Shown here piece by piece: positions 54,801 through 56,510 of a stretch of 64,000 nt of DNA. Every line of letters begins with the position of its first letter. Position 1 is the stretch's first letter. Where the stretch lies: assembly GCA_949361645.1 (NCBI GenBank), contig OX442419.1, forward strand, positions 5,728,714 to 5,792,713. Direction: 5' to 3'. The position numbers and the translations under genes were made by a program. The stretch is from Spongilla lacustris (Eukaryota; Porifera; Demospongiae; Spongillida; Spongillidae). The notes below the pieces were generated by a model that did no database searches, was not told the DNA's origin, and was given only the letters and a program-made list of their open reading frames with translations.

Positions 54801-56309
54801 ATTTAACACAGGCTGTTCTCCATCATTGCAAAGAAAACAGAAAAATGGTGTTGCAGCTGGTAAAAATGTGACTTAAACGTAAAGAAAAAAATTTTCTTCA
54901 TCGCAATATTATGTGCATGTAATTCCTCTCACCTGTCACCTCCAAAGTGTTTGTGTTGTTTAATATAAATGAAAGGCTGAATATTTAGCACCATCTAATG
55001 CTTTGACTAATAGTATCTTTGTCCTCTGAGTCTGACGTACACCAGTTCTATTACTCAGCTACTATTTGCATGGAATACATGTAGAGTCCAATGGATTTGA
55101 AGCCCAAAAGTCAGCCATCACTAGATAAACTGTTATATATTTCATGAGGTTTACAAATGATTTTACATCTATATGTACATCTCTGGAGCTCCTTGTTGTG
55201 CTACTGCTACTACCGAGTTGCACATGGAACCTTATTAGAAGATTGCGCAGTTCGTTTTGCAAAACAATGGCATGATGGATTTGGCTTACACAATGTACAT
55301 GTATGTGTACTCGGCGACCAAGATGCTAAGTCAATTCATGCAAGATTCAATAGCCTCCAAAGCTATGTATAATTTAATCAGGGATGAATGCAACAGTAGT
55401 AGCTGTAAAATAACATTCTTTTAATCCTGATATATAATGATTGTATTCTTTCTAGGTCACACACAAGGGAGTAACACTTAACGTACATTCCTGCTTTTAC
55501 AGCAGGTATCCCATAATGATCGAATGATATTGAATCAACTCGCAAGCTGGCTAATGTGAACATTCATGAAGTAATCGGATTTGTTAGGCAGAGATTTACA
55601 AGCAGTATTCTGAATGCTACTTCCCCATTACCACTTCGGTTTAGTTAAATCACCATATTATGGCAACATTTTATCGCAATATGTCGTACATGTACATGTA
55701 TCATGCCAACAAACCAATAGTTGTATGCAGTTTGACATACACATGTATATGTACATAAACAGAACCCCTATTTAGTGATATCGATATCAGCCTACCTTGC
55801 CATTGTTCATAACGTCTCCAACTGTAACACATGTGATCTGAATAAAAGCAATGTTCACATCCATGATATGCAAGCCATTCACAACTATGCAACAACAACA
55901 AAACAACAAAACAACAACACAACACGCAAGCATGCATGCAACTCCTCATGGAAGATATATACATGGAAATGCACATGTCAACTTATTAAACTGTTACACA
56001 CAGGGGCCTACAGACTACAGTTACTACTCACAGTGCCCAGTCCAGTGATCACCTTCCACGGTTTGGAAGTCAATTCTCCCTTGAAGATTGCAAGCGTTCC
56101 ATCCACATTACCTATCACCAATTCGTCTGCCTACACATGTACAATTAAGTACCGGTAGAGGAAGATCAATATATATGTACATACATGATGCCTGCATAAG
56201 GTTTTATTACCCCATCATTGTCGACATCGCCGAGAGATAACGCATGCGAAAAATGGTTGCCAGGAAACTCGAGCTCTAGTCTCTTGACGAAAGAGACTGA
56301 ACGCATCAT
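7917..56309 (-). CDS. ITFG2: ITFG2, KICSTOR complex subunit (spliced gene, about 48 kb)
   Basis: ITFG2 is a beta-propeller-like protein with FG-GAP motifs. With KPTN, SZT2 and KICS2 it forms KICSTOR, which holds GATOR1 on lysosomes and restrains mTORC1 when amino acids are low. Eleven exons on the minus strand, with GT-AG borders and matching phases, align in order with the vertebrate protein: the start [15 protein letters not shown], a calcium-type loop [50 protein letters not shown] and [14 protein letters not shown]. The found exons give 418 codons, against about 447 in human. One short exon (called exon 4, about 17-20 codons) between 50107 and 55795, and the last exon below 7917, were not found. 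Introns range from 80 bp to 20.3 kb and are filled with transposons. Confidence 0.93.
8054..10209. other. ITFG2 intron 11, first part; nothing recognised
   Basis: AT-rich intron sequence with no recognisable gene, repeat unit or transposon protein on either strand. Open frames at 8976-9203 and 9294-9500 resemble no family and have biased composition. Confidence 0.5.
10210..11474. mobile_element. Foldback DNA element with 7-bp target duplication
   Basis: This 1265-bp element begins TAGGGGTGTACTATAATGCG and ends with the complement, CGCATTATAGTACACCCCTA. It is flanked by ACAATGG on both sides (10203-10209 and 11475-11481). The right part (about 10890-11474) is a long inverted copy of the left part, with only scattered differences. 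A third copy of the terminal sequence, ending CACCCCTA, lies inside at 10874-10881, so one TIR-bounded element seems to have been joined to an inverted second copy. The open frames in it mirror each other and are shadows of the inverted repeat. The superfamily is not assigned. Confidence 0.85.
11475..12550. other. ITFG2 intron 11, remainder; nothing recognised
   Basis: AT-rich intron sequence without recognisable coding or repeat features. Confidence 0.5.
12551..12668 (-). CDS. ITFG2: ITFG2 exon 11
   Basis: It is 118 bp between acceptor ATTTTAG and donor GCAG|GTACTA. It encodes [20 protein letters not shown], an FG-GAP loop and strand nearly identical to the vertebrate [20 protein letters not shown]. 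Intron 10 is 231 bp. Confidence 0.93.
12900..12988 (-). CDS. ITFG2: ITFG2 exon 10
   Basis: It is 89 bp with acceptor TACATACAG and donor ACT|GTAAGT. It contains [19 protein letters not shown], matching vertebrate WSVQVDHQLFALEKLDVT. Confidence 0.92.
12989..13980. other. ITFG2 intron 9; nothing recognised
   Basis: AT-rich intron of about 1 kb with several TACATGTA-type words and no coding sequence that I can support. Confidence 0.5.
13981..14131 (-). CDS. ITFG2: ITFG2 exon 9
   Basis: It is 151 bp from the acceptor CATCAG to the donor GATG|GTAAGT. It starts VTHLVQM and ends [10 protein letters not shown], matching vertebrate VSTHLIGN and LFALCTLDG. A perfect 107-bp palindrome lies about 146 bp upstream of it in intron 8. 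Confidence 0.9.
14277..14383. repeat. Perfect 107-bp palindrome (53-bp arms, 1-nt spacer)
   Basis: The left arm 14277-14329 and right arm 14331-14383 are exact reverse complements over all 53 positions, with one base (A, 14330) between them. It starts GTTGGTTGAAAAAGTGTGAC. It lies in ITFG2 intron 8, about 146 bp upstream of exon 9 in gene orientation. In a transcript it would fold into a near-perfect stem. It has no recognised transposon ends. Confidence 0.95.
15890..16290 (+). pseudogene. Non-LTR retrotransposon 3' fragment with restriction-like endonuclease region
   Basis: The reading [22 protein letters not shown], followed by [14 protein letters not shown] and later [18 protein letters not shown], matches the C-terminal zinc-finger and PD-(D/E)XK-like endonuclease part of reverse transcriptase proteins common in corals, sponges and molluscs. 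The zinc-binding cysteines usual after the first block are mostly lost. It contains stops (about 16175 and 16242) and a frame change near 15895. It runs antisense to ITFG2 and stops about 20 bp from the exon 8 splice donor. Confidence 0.75.
16308..16455 (-). CDS. ITFG2: ITFG2 exon 8
   Basis: It encodes the poorly conserved acidic linker, with residues such as [19 protein letters not shown], and ends at AAG|GTATAC. The start at 16455 is chosen because it restores the phase from exon 7. Its acceptor (GTAATAG) has a weak pyrimidine tract, so that edge is less sure. Confidence 0.72.
17230..17354 (-). CDS. ITFG2: ITFG2 exon 7
   Basis: It is 125 bp starting with ATT after the acceptor AATCTAG, ending in phase 2 at AATG|GTTTGT. 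It contains [16 protein letters not shown], matching vertebrate LPELMVSQPGCAY with no gap from exon 6. Confidence 0.9.
18756..18832. repeat. GT/TG microsatellite
   Basis: About 38 dinucleotide units of GT, with two interruptions (GTGCTT) towards the right end. It is followed by a run of G at 18877-18900, part of a purine block. Confidence 0.95.
19722..19770. repeat. Poly-G tract
   Basis: G-rich run with only a few A and T interruptions. Similar homopolymers occur at 23380-23399 (G), about 29567-29588 (C) and about 35048-35066 (C). These may be assembly-length uncertain. Confidence 0.9.
20250..20640 (+). pseudogene. Ty3/gypsy gag relic with zinc knuckle
   Basis: The translation first gives [20 protein letters not shown] (about 20337-20400), a gag N-terminal block of K02A2.6-type elements. 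Then [16 protein letters not shown] at about 20520-20565 gives a CX2CX3HX4C zinc knuckle. The frame stops between them. No protease or polymerase follows directly; a LINE fragment comes next. Confidence 0.65.
20900..21270 (+). pseudogene. LINE apurinic-type endonuclease fragment (CR1/L2-like)
   Basis: At about 21145-21240 the translation reads [19 protein letters not shown] followed by [10 protein letters not shown], matching the endonuclease domain of CR1/L2/RTE-like non-LTR elements, where ILD..LP and a glycine-rich GGG box are conserved. The upstream block [15 protein letters not shown] also fits the same domain. It is short and frameshifted, and no reverse transcriptase follows. Confidence 0.6.
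21753..21854 (+). repeat. Left LTR-like copy, truncated
   Basis: This segment starts at GAGTGGTATATCC and runs to TTGTGTTGGTGTG. It is highly similar to the right copy that begins at 23339 and, after an inserted hAT element, resumes at 25384-25468. I interpret the pair as remnants of LTRs of one element. Confidence 0.6.
21855..23260. repeat. Minisatellite of GAGTCTCCACTGAGAGAG units
   Basis: It holds roughly 50 tandem units, mainly 18 or 20 bp long, with the core GAGTCTCCACTGAGAGAG, between about 22020 and 22980. Diverged longer units containing GAGTCTCTACC or GAGTCTACC lie on both sides. About nine successive 18-bp units occur at 22393-22555. Because 18 is a multiple of 3, long minus-strand open frames arise (to 305 codons), but their repetitive content suggests no real protein. 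The array sits between the LTR-like copies, where coding sequence would be expected. Confidence 0.9.
23625..24875 (+). pseudogene. hAT transposase (ZMYM1/TTF zinc finger type), broken
   Basis: An N-terminal TTF-type zinc finger region is recognisable from about 23629, with SNAFTKEGF-like sequence [20 protein letters not shown] and then [10 protein letters not shown]. The DDE part follows at 24148-24630 with [20 protein letters not shown] (catalytic Asp region) and [10 protein letters not shown], then [11 protein letters not shown] before a stop at 24630. The chain goes on to 24873 with CPTRWTCR, a typical hAT box. Stops occur at 23818, 24630 and 24873, and a 135-bp duplication disrupts the middle. 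The C-terminal dimerisation region is poorly preserved. Confidence 0.85.
23863..24132. repeat. 135-bp tandem duplication in the hAT transposase
   Basis: 23863-23997 and 23998-24132 are near-identical copies, with only a few differences such as CATAAAG/CATAGAG and TATCCTC/TATCTTC. It duplicates the linker between the zinc finger and the catalytic domain. 135 is a multiple of 3. Confidence 0.9.
25562..25580. other. GC-rich hairpin
   Basis: GTCGCGG and CCGCGAC form a 7-bp stem with a CCCTG loop, in a position inside or just after the right LTR. It might be part of the R/U5 polyadenylation or packaging region. Function is not shown. Confidence 0.5.
26580..27190 (+). pseudogene. piggyBac-like (PGBD) transposase C-terminal fragment
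   Basis: [19 protein letters not shown] near 26770-26820 matches the Y-x-x-x-x-x-x-VD-x-H/D box of piggyBac-type transposases. [20 protein letters not shown] and [15 protein letters not shown], at 26845-27000, match the following helices. A cysteine-rich tail, [13 protein letters not shown], follows at about 27140-27185 in place of the usual RING-like finger. A stop at 26816 splits the frame. The N-terminal and catalytic parts are missing. Confidence 0.7.
27675..28205 (+). pseudogene. Older Ty3/gypsy gag relic
   Basis: A start at 27675 gives [17 protein letters not shown], a gag N-terminus common to K02A2.6-like gypsy elements. After stops, the same protein resumes at about 28054 with [12 protein letters not shown] and [12 protein letters not shown], a strongly conserved gag C-terminal block. 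It ends near 28205, where DIRS-type gag sequence begins in the same open frame, so the ORF 28054-28668 is a chimera of two elements. Confidence 0.75.
28500..28655 (+). pseudogene. DIRS gag, left part before the gypsy insertion
   Basis: The gag core is in an open frame that runs to the insertion point. Joined across the 5.35-kb insertion and one copy of CCATG, the DNA continues the same gag core at 34012. Confidence 0.8.
28656..28803 (+). repeat. 5' LTR of the gypsy element
   Basis: It is 148 bp, TGTGAAGG to CTTTACA, and clearly diverged from the 3' LTR. The LTR is unusually short for a gypsy element. Confidence 0.92.
28843..29194 (+). pseudogene. gag of the LTR-bounded gypsy element, N-terminal part
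   Basis: The ATG at 28843 is 39 bp after the LTR. The frame begins [17 protein letters not shown] and includes [18 protein letters not shown], a typical gypsy gag start. It stops at 29037, and broken gag continues to about 29194 with [10 protein letters not shown], where a 484-bp segment is inserted. Much of the gag C-terminus is missing. Confidence 0.75.
29195..29678. mobile_element. 484-bp insertion of unknown type with 8-bp duplication
   Basis: TAAGTTAT occurs on both sides (29187-29194 and 29679-29686). The insert contains a TA-rich repeat (29215-29240) and a C run of about 22, and ends in a T run. It interrupts gag just before the zinc knuckles. No terminal inverted repeats or coding sequence were seen. 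The donor-like string at its left edge (GGCAG|GTAAGT) makes an intron a less likely alternative. Confidence 0.55.
29688..30044 (+). pseudogene. gypsy zinc knuckles and aspartic protease start
   Basis: [15 protein letters not shown] followed by [14 protein letters not shown] (about 29690-29800) form two CCHC zinc knuckles. In another frame at about 29960-30044 the protease starts with [20 protein letters not shown], including the catalytic DTG. The rest of the protease continues only after the insertion at 30055-30771, at about 30782. Confidence 0.85.
30055..30771 (+). mobile_element. 717-bp insertion carrying an unknown acidic ORF, 10-bp duplication
   Basis: The gypsy protease is split exactly at AGTATACGGT, which is present on both sides (30045-30054 and 30772-30781). 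The insert is intronless. It begins TAATACCATTAAAAA directly before an ATG at 30070 and ends after the stop at 30680 with a short AT-rich tail and no clear poly-A. No terminal inverted repeats are visible. The target duplication and compact structure suggest retroposition or transposition of a small coding unit. Confidence 0.7.
30070..30683 (+). pseudogene. Unknown acidic protein, one frameshift
   Basis: From the ATG at 30070 the first 45 residues are extremely acidic ([20 protein letters not shown] at the start). Near 30205 the open reading shifts by one frame: the original frame stops at 30289, while the neighbouring frame continues with [14 protein letters not shown] and [18 protein letters not shown], then [20 protein letters not shown], and ends RRYGFKGV at 30680. 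Together about 200 codons would make one protein. I do not recognise the family. The acidic N-terminus and compact form are reminiscent of viral or mobile-element accessory proteins, but this is only an impression. Confidence 0.5.
30782..32240 (+). pseudogene. gypsy protease end, reverse transcriptase and RNase H
   Basis: The protease C-terminal part (about 30785-30990) includes [19 protein letters not shown]. The reverse transcriptase follows in several frames: [20 protein letters not shown] (31205-31265), [35 protein letters not shown] (31510-31570) and the catalytic box [10 protein letters not shown] near 31605. [19 protein letters not shown] (31850-31910) leads into RNase H with [20 protein letters not shown] at about 32105-32165. 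A deletion removes the middle of RNase H. Frameshifts or stops make it inactive. Confidence 0.92.
32470..33640 (+). pseudogene. gypsy integrase, broken
   Basis: The zinc-binding N-terminus gives [20 protein letters not shown] and [11 protein letters not shown] with a CAYSGC pair (32510-32650). The catalytic core has [14 protein letters not shown] (first Asp, about 32730-32775), ATDNGSS (second Asp, about 32855) and [16 protein letters not shown] (Glu, about 32955-33005). The C-terminal part includes [20 protein letters not shown] at about 33235-33300, then a proline-rich tail. The core is interrupted by frameshifts around 32710 and 32850. Confidence 0.92.
33861..34006 (+). repeat. 3' LTR of the gypsy element
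   Basis: It is 146 bp and directly preceded by the polypurine tract GTGGGGGAGG (33851-33860). It differs from the 5' LTR by scattered substitutions and short indels. Confidence 0.92.
34012..34215 (+). pseudogene. DIRS gag, right part after the gypsy insertion
   Basis: It carries the conserved gag stretches [14 protein letters not shown] and [16 protein letters not shown], with at least one frameshift between them. It continues the gag from 28655. The zinc-finger end is missing. Confidence 0.75.
34225..34669 (+). pseudogene. DIRS-like tyrosine recombinase, C-terminal half
   Basis: An open frame at 34268-34669 contains [39 protein letters not shown] and [19 protein letters not shown]. The H-x-x-R motif (HSFR) and the LGRW box are intact. 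In relatives the catalytic tyrosine usually stands in a YIRT-like stretch; here that place reads FIQT, so it may have been changed to Phe. Its N-terminal half is deleted. Confidence 0.8.
34711..35183. repeat. Direct repeats after the DIRS recombinase
   Basis: 34711-34860 and 35011-35183 share a long block with AAGCTGGCATAAGGG, CCACTTCC, the CCCCTAGAT box, AAGCCTTGCAAC and CATTGCTACTACTC. Both have a C-rich tract inside. The 150 bp between them contains a small GACC..GGTC hairpin. Split direct repeats are known from PAT- and Ngaro-type DIRS relatives, which fits, but a simple duplication cannot be excluded. Confidence 0.7.
35193..35420 (+). pseudogene. Ty3/gypsy pol linker fragment
   Basis: The frame reads [20 protein letters not shown] followed by [14 protein letters not shown], the conserved segment between protease and reverse transcriptase of K02A2.6-type gypsy elements (usually FPxVF..GLGxLKG and PRPVPFAL). 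It is a short fragment following directly on the DIRS direct repeats. Confidence 0.65.
35690..36340 (-). pseudogene. Third DIRS-like gag relic, minus strand
   Basis: On the minus strand, blocks from high to low coordinate match DIRS gag. They are a membrane-like core ending [12 protein letters not shown], then [18 protein letters not shown] and [17 protein letters not shown] (about 36035-35945), and [20 protein letters not shown] (about 35835-35775), a CCCH-type finger. Several frame changes separate them. It is antisense to the neighbouring DIRS element on the plus strand, so it represents a separate insertion. Confidence 0.65.
36390..36780. other. GC-richer stretch, unrecognised
   Basis: This part is clearly richer in G and C than its surroundings. 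Plus- and minus-strand frames are proline- and serine-rich. No family recognised. It probably belongs to a decayed element between the DIRS gag relic and the gypsy fragment. Confidence 0.4.
37040..37325 (+). pseudogene. Ty3/gypsy reverse transcriptase fragment
   Basis: One frame gives [14 protein letters not shown] and the next gives [19 protein letters not shown] (about 37130-37185), the palm catalytic region with the DD pair of gypsy enzymes. It is frameshifted and flanked by unrelated sequence. It lies 340 bp from ITFG2 exon 6. Confidence 0.7.
37664..37782 (-). CDS. ITFG2: ITFG2 exon 6
   Basis: It is 119 bp, phase 1 in and phase 0 out, with acceptor TTGCAG and donor ACAG|GTACTT. It encodes [18 protein letters not shown] and KWILSGQ, close to the vertebrate ELVVGYTDRVVRAFRW. 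It lies 12.2 kb from exon 5 and 20.3 kb from exon 7. Confidence 0.92.
37783..39240. other. ITFG2 intron 5, first part; nothing firm
   Basis: AT-rich intron. The minus-strand region 38820-39150 contains short coding-like pieces, for example one ending [18 protein letters not shown] at about 39085-39030, but frames shift and no family is recognised. Confidence 0.4.
39244..39447 (+). CDS. Small membrane protein, 67 aa, unknown
   Basis: An intronless frame with an ATG right after TTATTTAAA. The N-terminal half is charged ([20 protein letters not shown]). It is followed by a basic, cysteine-bearing stretch and one hydrophobic segment at residues 42-66 ([20 protein letters not shown]), so a single C-terminal membrane anchor is likely. 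No family is recognised. Small tail-anchored proteins of this shape are common in large DNA viruses, which is only suggestive. It could be part of the short-ORF set at 42.3-44.8 kb, from which it is separated by a retrotransposon. Whether it is expressed is unknown. Confidence 0.4.
   Translation: MDTVNIELKQNIGEKLAEDVMQDYETNVKSLMRSRKCYQCLSTACSILILFISFVAGIIGAILYLVE
39692..39856 (-). CDS. Short charged ORF, 54 aa, unknown
   Basis: A minus-strand frame starting [20 protein letters not shown], rich in Lys, Glu and Ser, likely helical. It converges with the 39244-39447 ORF. No family recognised. The codon composition resembles its neighbour more than random intron sequence. Evidence for a real gene is weak. 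Confidence 0.3.
   Translation of the reverse strand: MSIEESARKCAENLEKYLNSKTDNLSKEISQNIHSENVRVEKYIFKSHDLLITI
39980..40357 (+). pseudogene. Cysteine-rich N-terminal domain of the reverse transcriptase element
   Basis: The frame has [19 protein letters not shown] and [16 protein letters not shown], ten or more regularly spaced cysteines in about 45 residues, probably zinc-binding. It is followed by a glutamine-rich tail. In relatives this domain opens the element's protein. The frame is intact to 40357 but separated from the linker by stops. Confidence 0.7.
41060..42284 (+). pseudogene. Reverse transcriptase domain, broken
   Basis: [20 protein letters not shown] (about 41105-41165) and [20 protein letters not shown] (41295-41350) are the first two conserved boxes. 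[11 protein letters not shown] and [10 protein letters not shown] (about 41480-41510, catalytic DD) follow. The frame stops at 41713, and the thumb part continues in other frames to [13 protein letters not shown] at about 42215-42255. A typical member would next carry a zinc finger and an endonuclease, absent here. Confidence 0.85.
42321..42410 (-). other. Short acidic ORF, 29 aa
   Basis: A minus-strand frame beginning [20 protein letters not shown]. It is open further upstream without an ATG. It may be a protein start or an exon fragment. Unknown family. Confidence 0.2.
42684..42869 (-). CDS. Short charged ORF, 61 aa, unknown
   Basis: The minus-strand frame contains [20 protein letters not shown] and a run of [12 protein letters not shown], a basic and acidic coiled-coil-like segment. 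Such tails are found at the ends of pogo/jerky transposases, but the catalytic part is not visible nearby. The minus strand at 42990-43300 is also largely open, with [20 protein letters not shown], and may be the same broken gene. Confidence 0.3.
   Translation of the reverse strand: MKGSAQCMTSAQWIDEFKDMKRGEIAEKEERRRKRKAALEEKAALELYEIRRSQRSTMLQS
43410..43544 (-). other. Short ORF, 44 aa, unknown
   Basis: The minus-strand frame starts [20 protein letters not shown] and ends YLNVWERY. It has balanced amino-acid composition, unusual for a random frame in AT-rich DNA. No family recognised. Confidence 0.25.
43537..43794 (+). other. Open frame with glutamine-rich coiled coil
   Basis: Open without an early ATG. 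It encodes [20 protein letters not shown] and then [20 protein letters not shown] before a stop at 43792-43794. It looks like a coiled-coil segment. It could be the end of a truncated gene read through from the left. The next ORF starts 70 bp on. Confidence 0.3.
43866..44309 (+). CDS. Unknown protein, 147 aa
   Basis: An uninterrupted intronless frame from the ATG at 43866. It is largely helical, with [33 protein letters not shown], a hydrophobic [20 protein letters not shown] (residues about 90-110), then a charged tail and a proline-rich end, [10 protein letters not shown]. It stops at 44309 and the next start codon follows 1 bp later (44311), a spacing seen in compact viral or polycistronic genes rather than host genes. 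The same frame upstream is coding-like but has a stop (near 43850), so the true start may be further left. I do not recognise the family. Confidence 0.45.
   Translation: MNKVFSDGAKLAILQSIEQELIASMGGDITSPPKQVDIILNNLNPTVESMLIGYDITGFSEVAKVSCRKSLVSILIKANITGGKKIPPSIQFILLYAGSLSAIYNHNKLRKEQIKNALEAPPELEQKEESKPPVLPPGRDPIASIVN
44311..44713 (+). pseudogene. Unknown protein directly after the 147-aa ORF, one frameshift
   Basis: The ATG at 44311 opens [20 protein letters not shown] and meets a stop at 44380. In the frame one step away, the sequence continues as a lysine-rich protein with [40 protein letters not shown] and [19 protein letters not shown], and ends with a cysteine cluster (CCMMCALYC) at 44713. 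A single frame change would join both. No family recognised. Its near-abutment with the preceding ORF suggests they come from the same unit. Confidence 0.45.
44714..46500. other. Intron 5 stretch, nothing recognised
   Basis: Low coding potential overall. On the minus strand at about 45390-45840 there is a rather open stretch (for example [20 protein letters not shown]), with a stop between pieces. It does not match a family I know. Confidence 0.4.
46530..47880 (-). pseudogene. Non-LTR element 3' end with zinc finger and endonuclease region, minus strand
   Basis: Read from 47880 downwards: [39 protein letters not shown], then after a diverged part [18 protein letters not shown] (about 47165-47115). 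Next are [20 protein letters not shown] (zinc-binding CX2C..H..C) and [15 protein letters not shown] (about 47060-46945), then [11 protein letters not shown] and [11 protein letters not shown], the PD-(D/E)XK-like endonuclease core (about 46885-46780). It ends with a YGAWGREA box near 46665-46640. Frames change repeatedly. Confidence 0.8.
48190..49110 (+). pseudogene. Non-LTR element 3' end with zinc finger and endonuclease region, plus strand
   Basis: The open part at 48407-48841 contains [40 protein letters not shown] and [17 protein letters not shown], the same zinc-binding and downstream box as the minus-strand copy. The endonuclease core appears in a shifted frame as [20 protein letters not shown] (about 48735-48795). 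[20 protein letters not shown] at 48899-48958 and a [15 protein letters not shown] end (49023-49075) complete the C-terminus. An AT-rich tail follows at 49100-49170. Confidence 0.82.
49185..49370. mobile_element. Small palindromic MITE-like repeat, copy 1
   Basis: TATATACCACCAACCTTCTC at 49338-49357 and nearby GTGTAAAAAGCCAGGAAACA (49211-49230) recur in the better preserved copy at 56891-57025. It is degraded here. Confidence 0.5.
49980..50106 (-). CDS. ITFG2: ITFG2 exon 5
   Basis: It has 42 codons plus one base, acceptor CATCCCTAG and donor CTGG|GTGAGG. The end [20 protein letters not shown] matches the region that in human reads PVFKQHIPANTK. The preceding short exon is missing from my model. 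Confidence 0.85.
50107..51345. other. ITFG2 intron region, rich in TACATGTA words
   Basis: No gene recognised. Many overlapping ACATGT and GTACAAGTACAATGTAC-like words occur (about 50700-50775). The unfound ITFG2 exon 4 should lie between here and 55795. Confidence 0.5.
51346..52860 (+). pseudogene. hAT-type (DUF4371/ZMYM-like) transposase relic
   Basis: The first part (51400-51738) contains [20 protein letters not shown] followed by YLRHVDDN, the catalytic Asp region of DUF4371-type hAT transposases (normally IADEATD.SN.EQL). The second part, from about 52345, reads [20 protein letters not shown] and YVQHCGN, then [14 protein letters not shown] and a diverged dimerisation region to about 52860. 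Several stops and about 400 bp of unrelated sequence lie between. It is inactive. Confidence 0.65.
53150..54540 (+). pseudogene. Ty3/gypsy relic: zinc knuckle, protease, reverse transcriptase
   Basis: [20 protein letters not shown] followed by CFNCH at about 53205-53280 form zinc knuckles. [17 protein letters not shown] at about 53450-53500 is the protease start, where D-T-G is kept. [20 protein letters not shown] (53746-53805) is the linker. The reverse transcriptase follows with [40 protein letters not shown] (54075-54140) and [20 protein letters not shown] (54271-54330), with the DD pair in place. It breaks off sharply at 54540 after RRFMGMLNQ, before RNase H. Stops at 53893 and 54180 split it. 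Confidence 0.88.
54541..55795. other. ITFG2 intron 3, nothing recognised
   Basis: AT-rich sequence beyond the cut-off gypsy relic. No clear coding sequence. Short frames at 55062-55262 and 55378-55563 do not match a family. Confidence 0.45.
55796..55837 (-). CDS. ITFG2: ITFG2 exon 3 (micro-exon)
   Basis: It has 14 codons reading [14 protein letters not shown], with acceptor TTTATTCAG and donor AAG|GTAGGC. It matches the vertebrate stretch LTCVGVGDVCNKGK. It was too short for simple ORF calling and was recognised by family alignment. Confidence 0.88.
56032..56130 (-). CDS. ITFG2: ITFG2 exon 2
   Basis: It has 33 codons, phase 0 at both ends, with acceptor GTGTAG and donor ACT|GTGAGT. It contains [15 protein letters not shown], the strand after the first FG-GAP loop. 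Confidence 0.92.
56211..56309 (-). CDS. ITFG2: ITFG2 exon 1
   Basis: It has 33 codons from the ATG at 56309 (a second ATG follows directly), ending in phase 0 at GATGGG|GTAATA. It encodes the first FG-GAP blade with the loop GDVDNDG. Intron 1 is only 80 bp. Confidence 0.92.
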
Positions 56310-56399
56310 CTTAGCATTAGCCTAGTATCGTACCCAGGCCATACTTGTAACTGCGATAATTTGCAAATTAAATAATTTTATCGCGTTATCGATCGTATC
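56310..56399. promoter_or_regulatory. Bidirectional promoter region between ITFG2 and HSPBP1
   Basis: Only 90 bp separate the two start codons (ITFG2 at 56309 on the minus strand, HSPBP1 at 56400 on the plus strand). Both 5' untranslated regions and core promoters must overlap or lie inside the first exons. There is no TATA box. Inverted CGATAA/TTATCG words occur (CTGCGATAATT at about 56352-56362, TTTATCGCG at about 56378-56386 and TTATCGATCG at about 56387-56396), candidate binding sites that could act on both genes. Confidence 0.75.
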
Positions 56400-56510
56400 A
56401 TGGCTACTCCAGACGAAAGACAACGGAACCTTAGAGCTATTATGAACTGGAGCATACAGCAGACTGGAGACGGAACTACACCATCGCAGTTTTCGGAGAT
56501 GGATCGCGAG
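56400..56510 (+). CDS. HSPBP1: HSPBP1 exon 1
   Basis: It has 37 codons from the ATG at 56400 to the donor GAG|GTAACC, phase 0. It starts MATPDERQRNLRAIMNW, the Fes1-type N-terminal helix. The ATG is the first in frame after stops. Confidence 0.9.
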
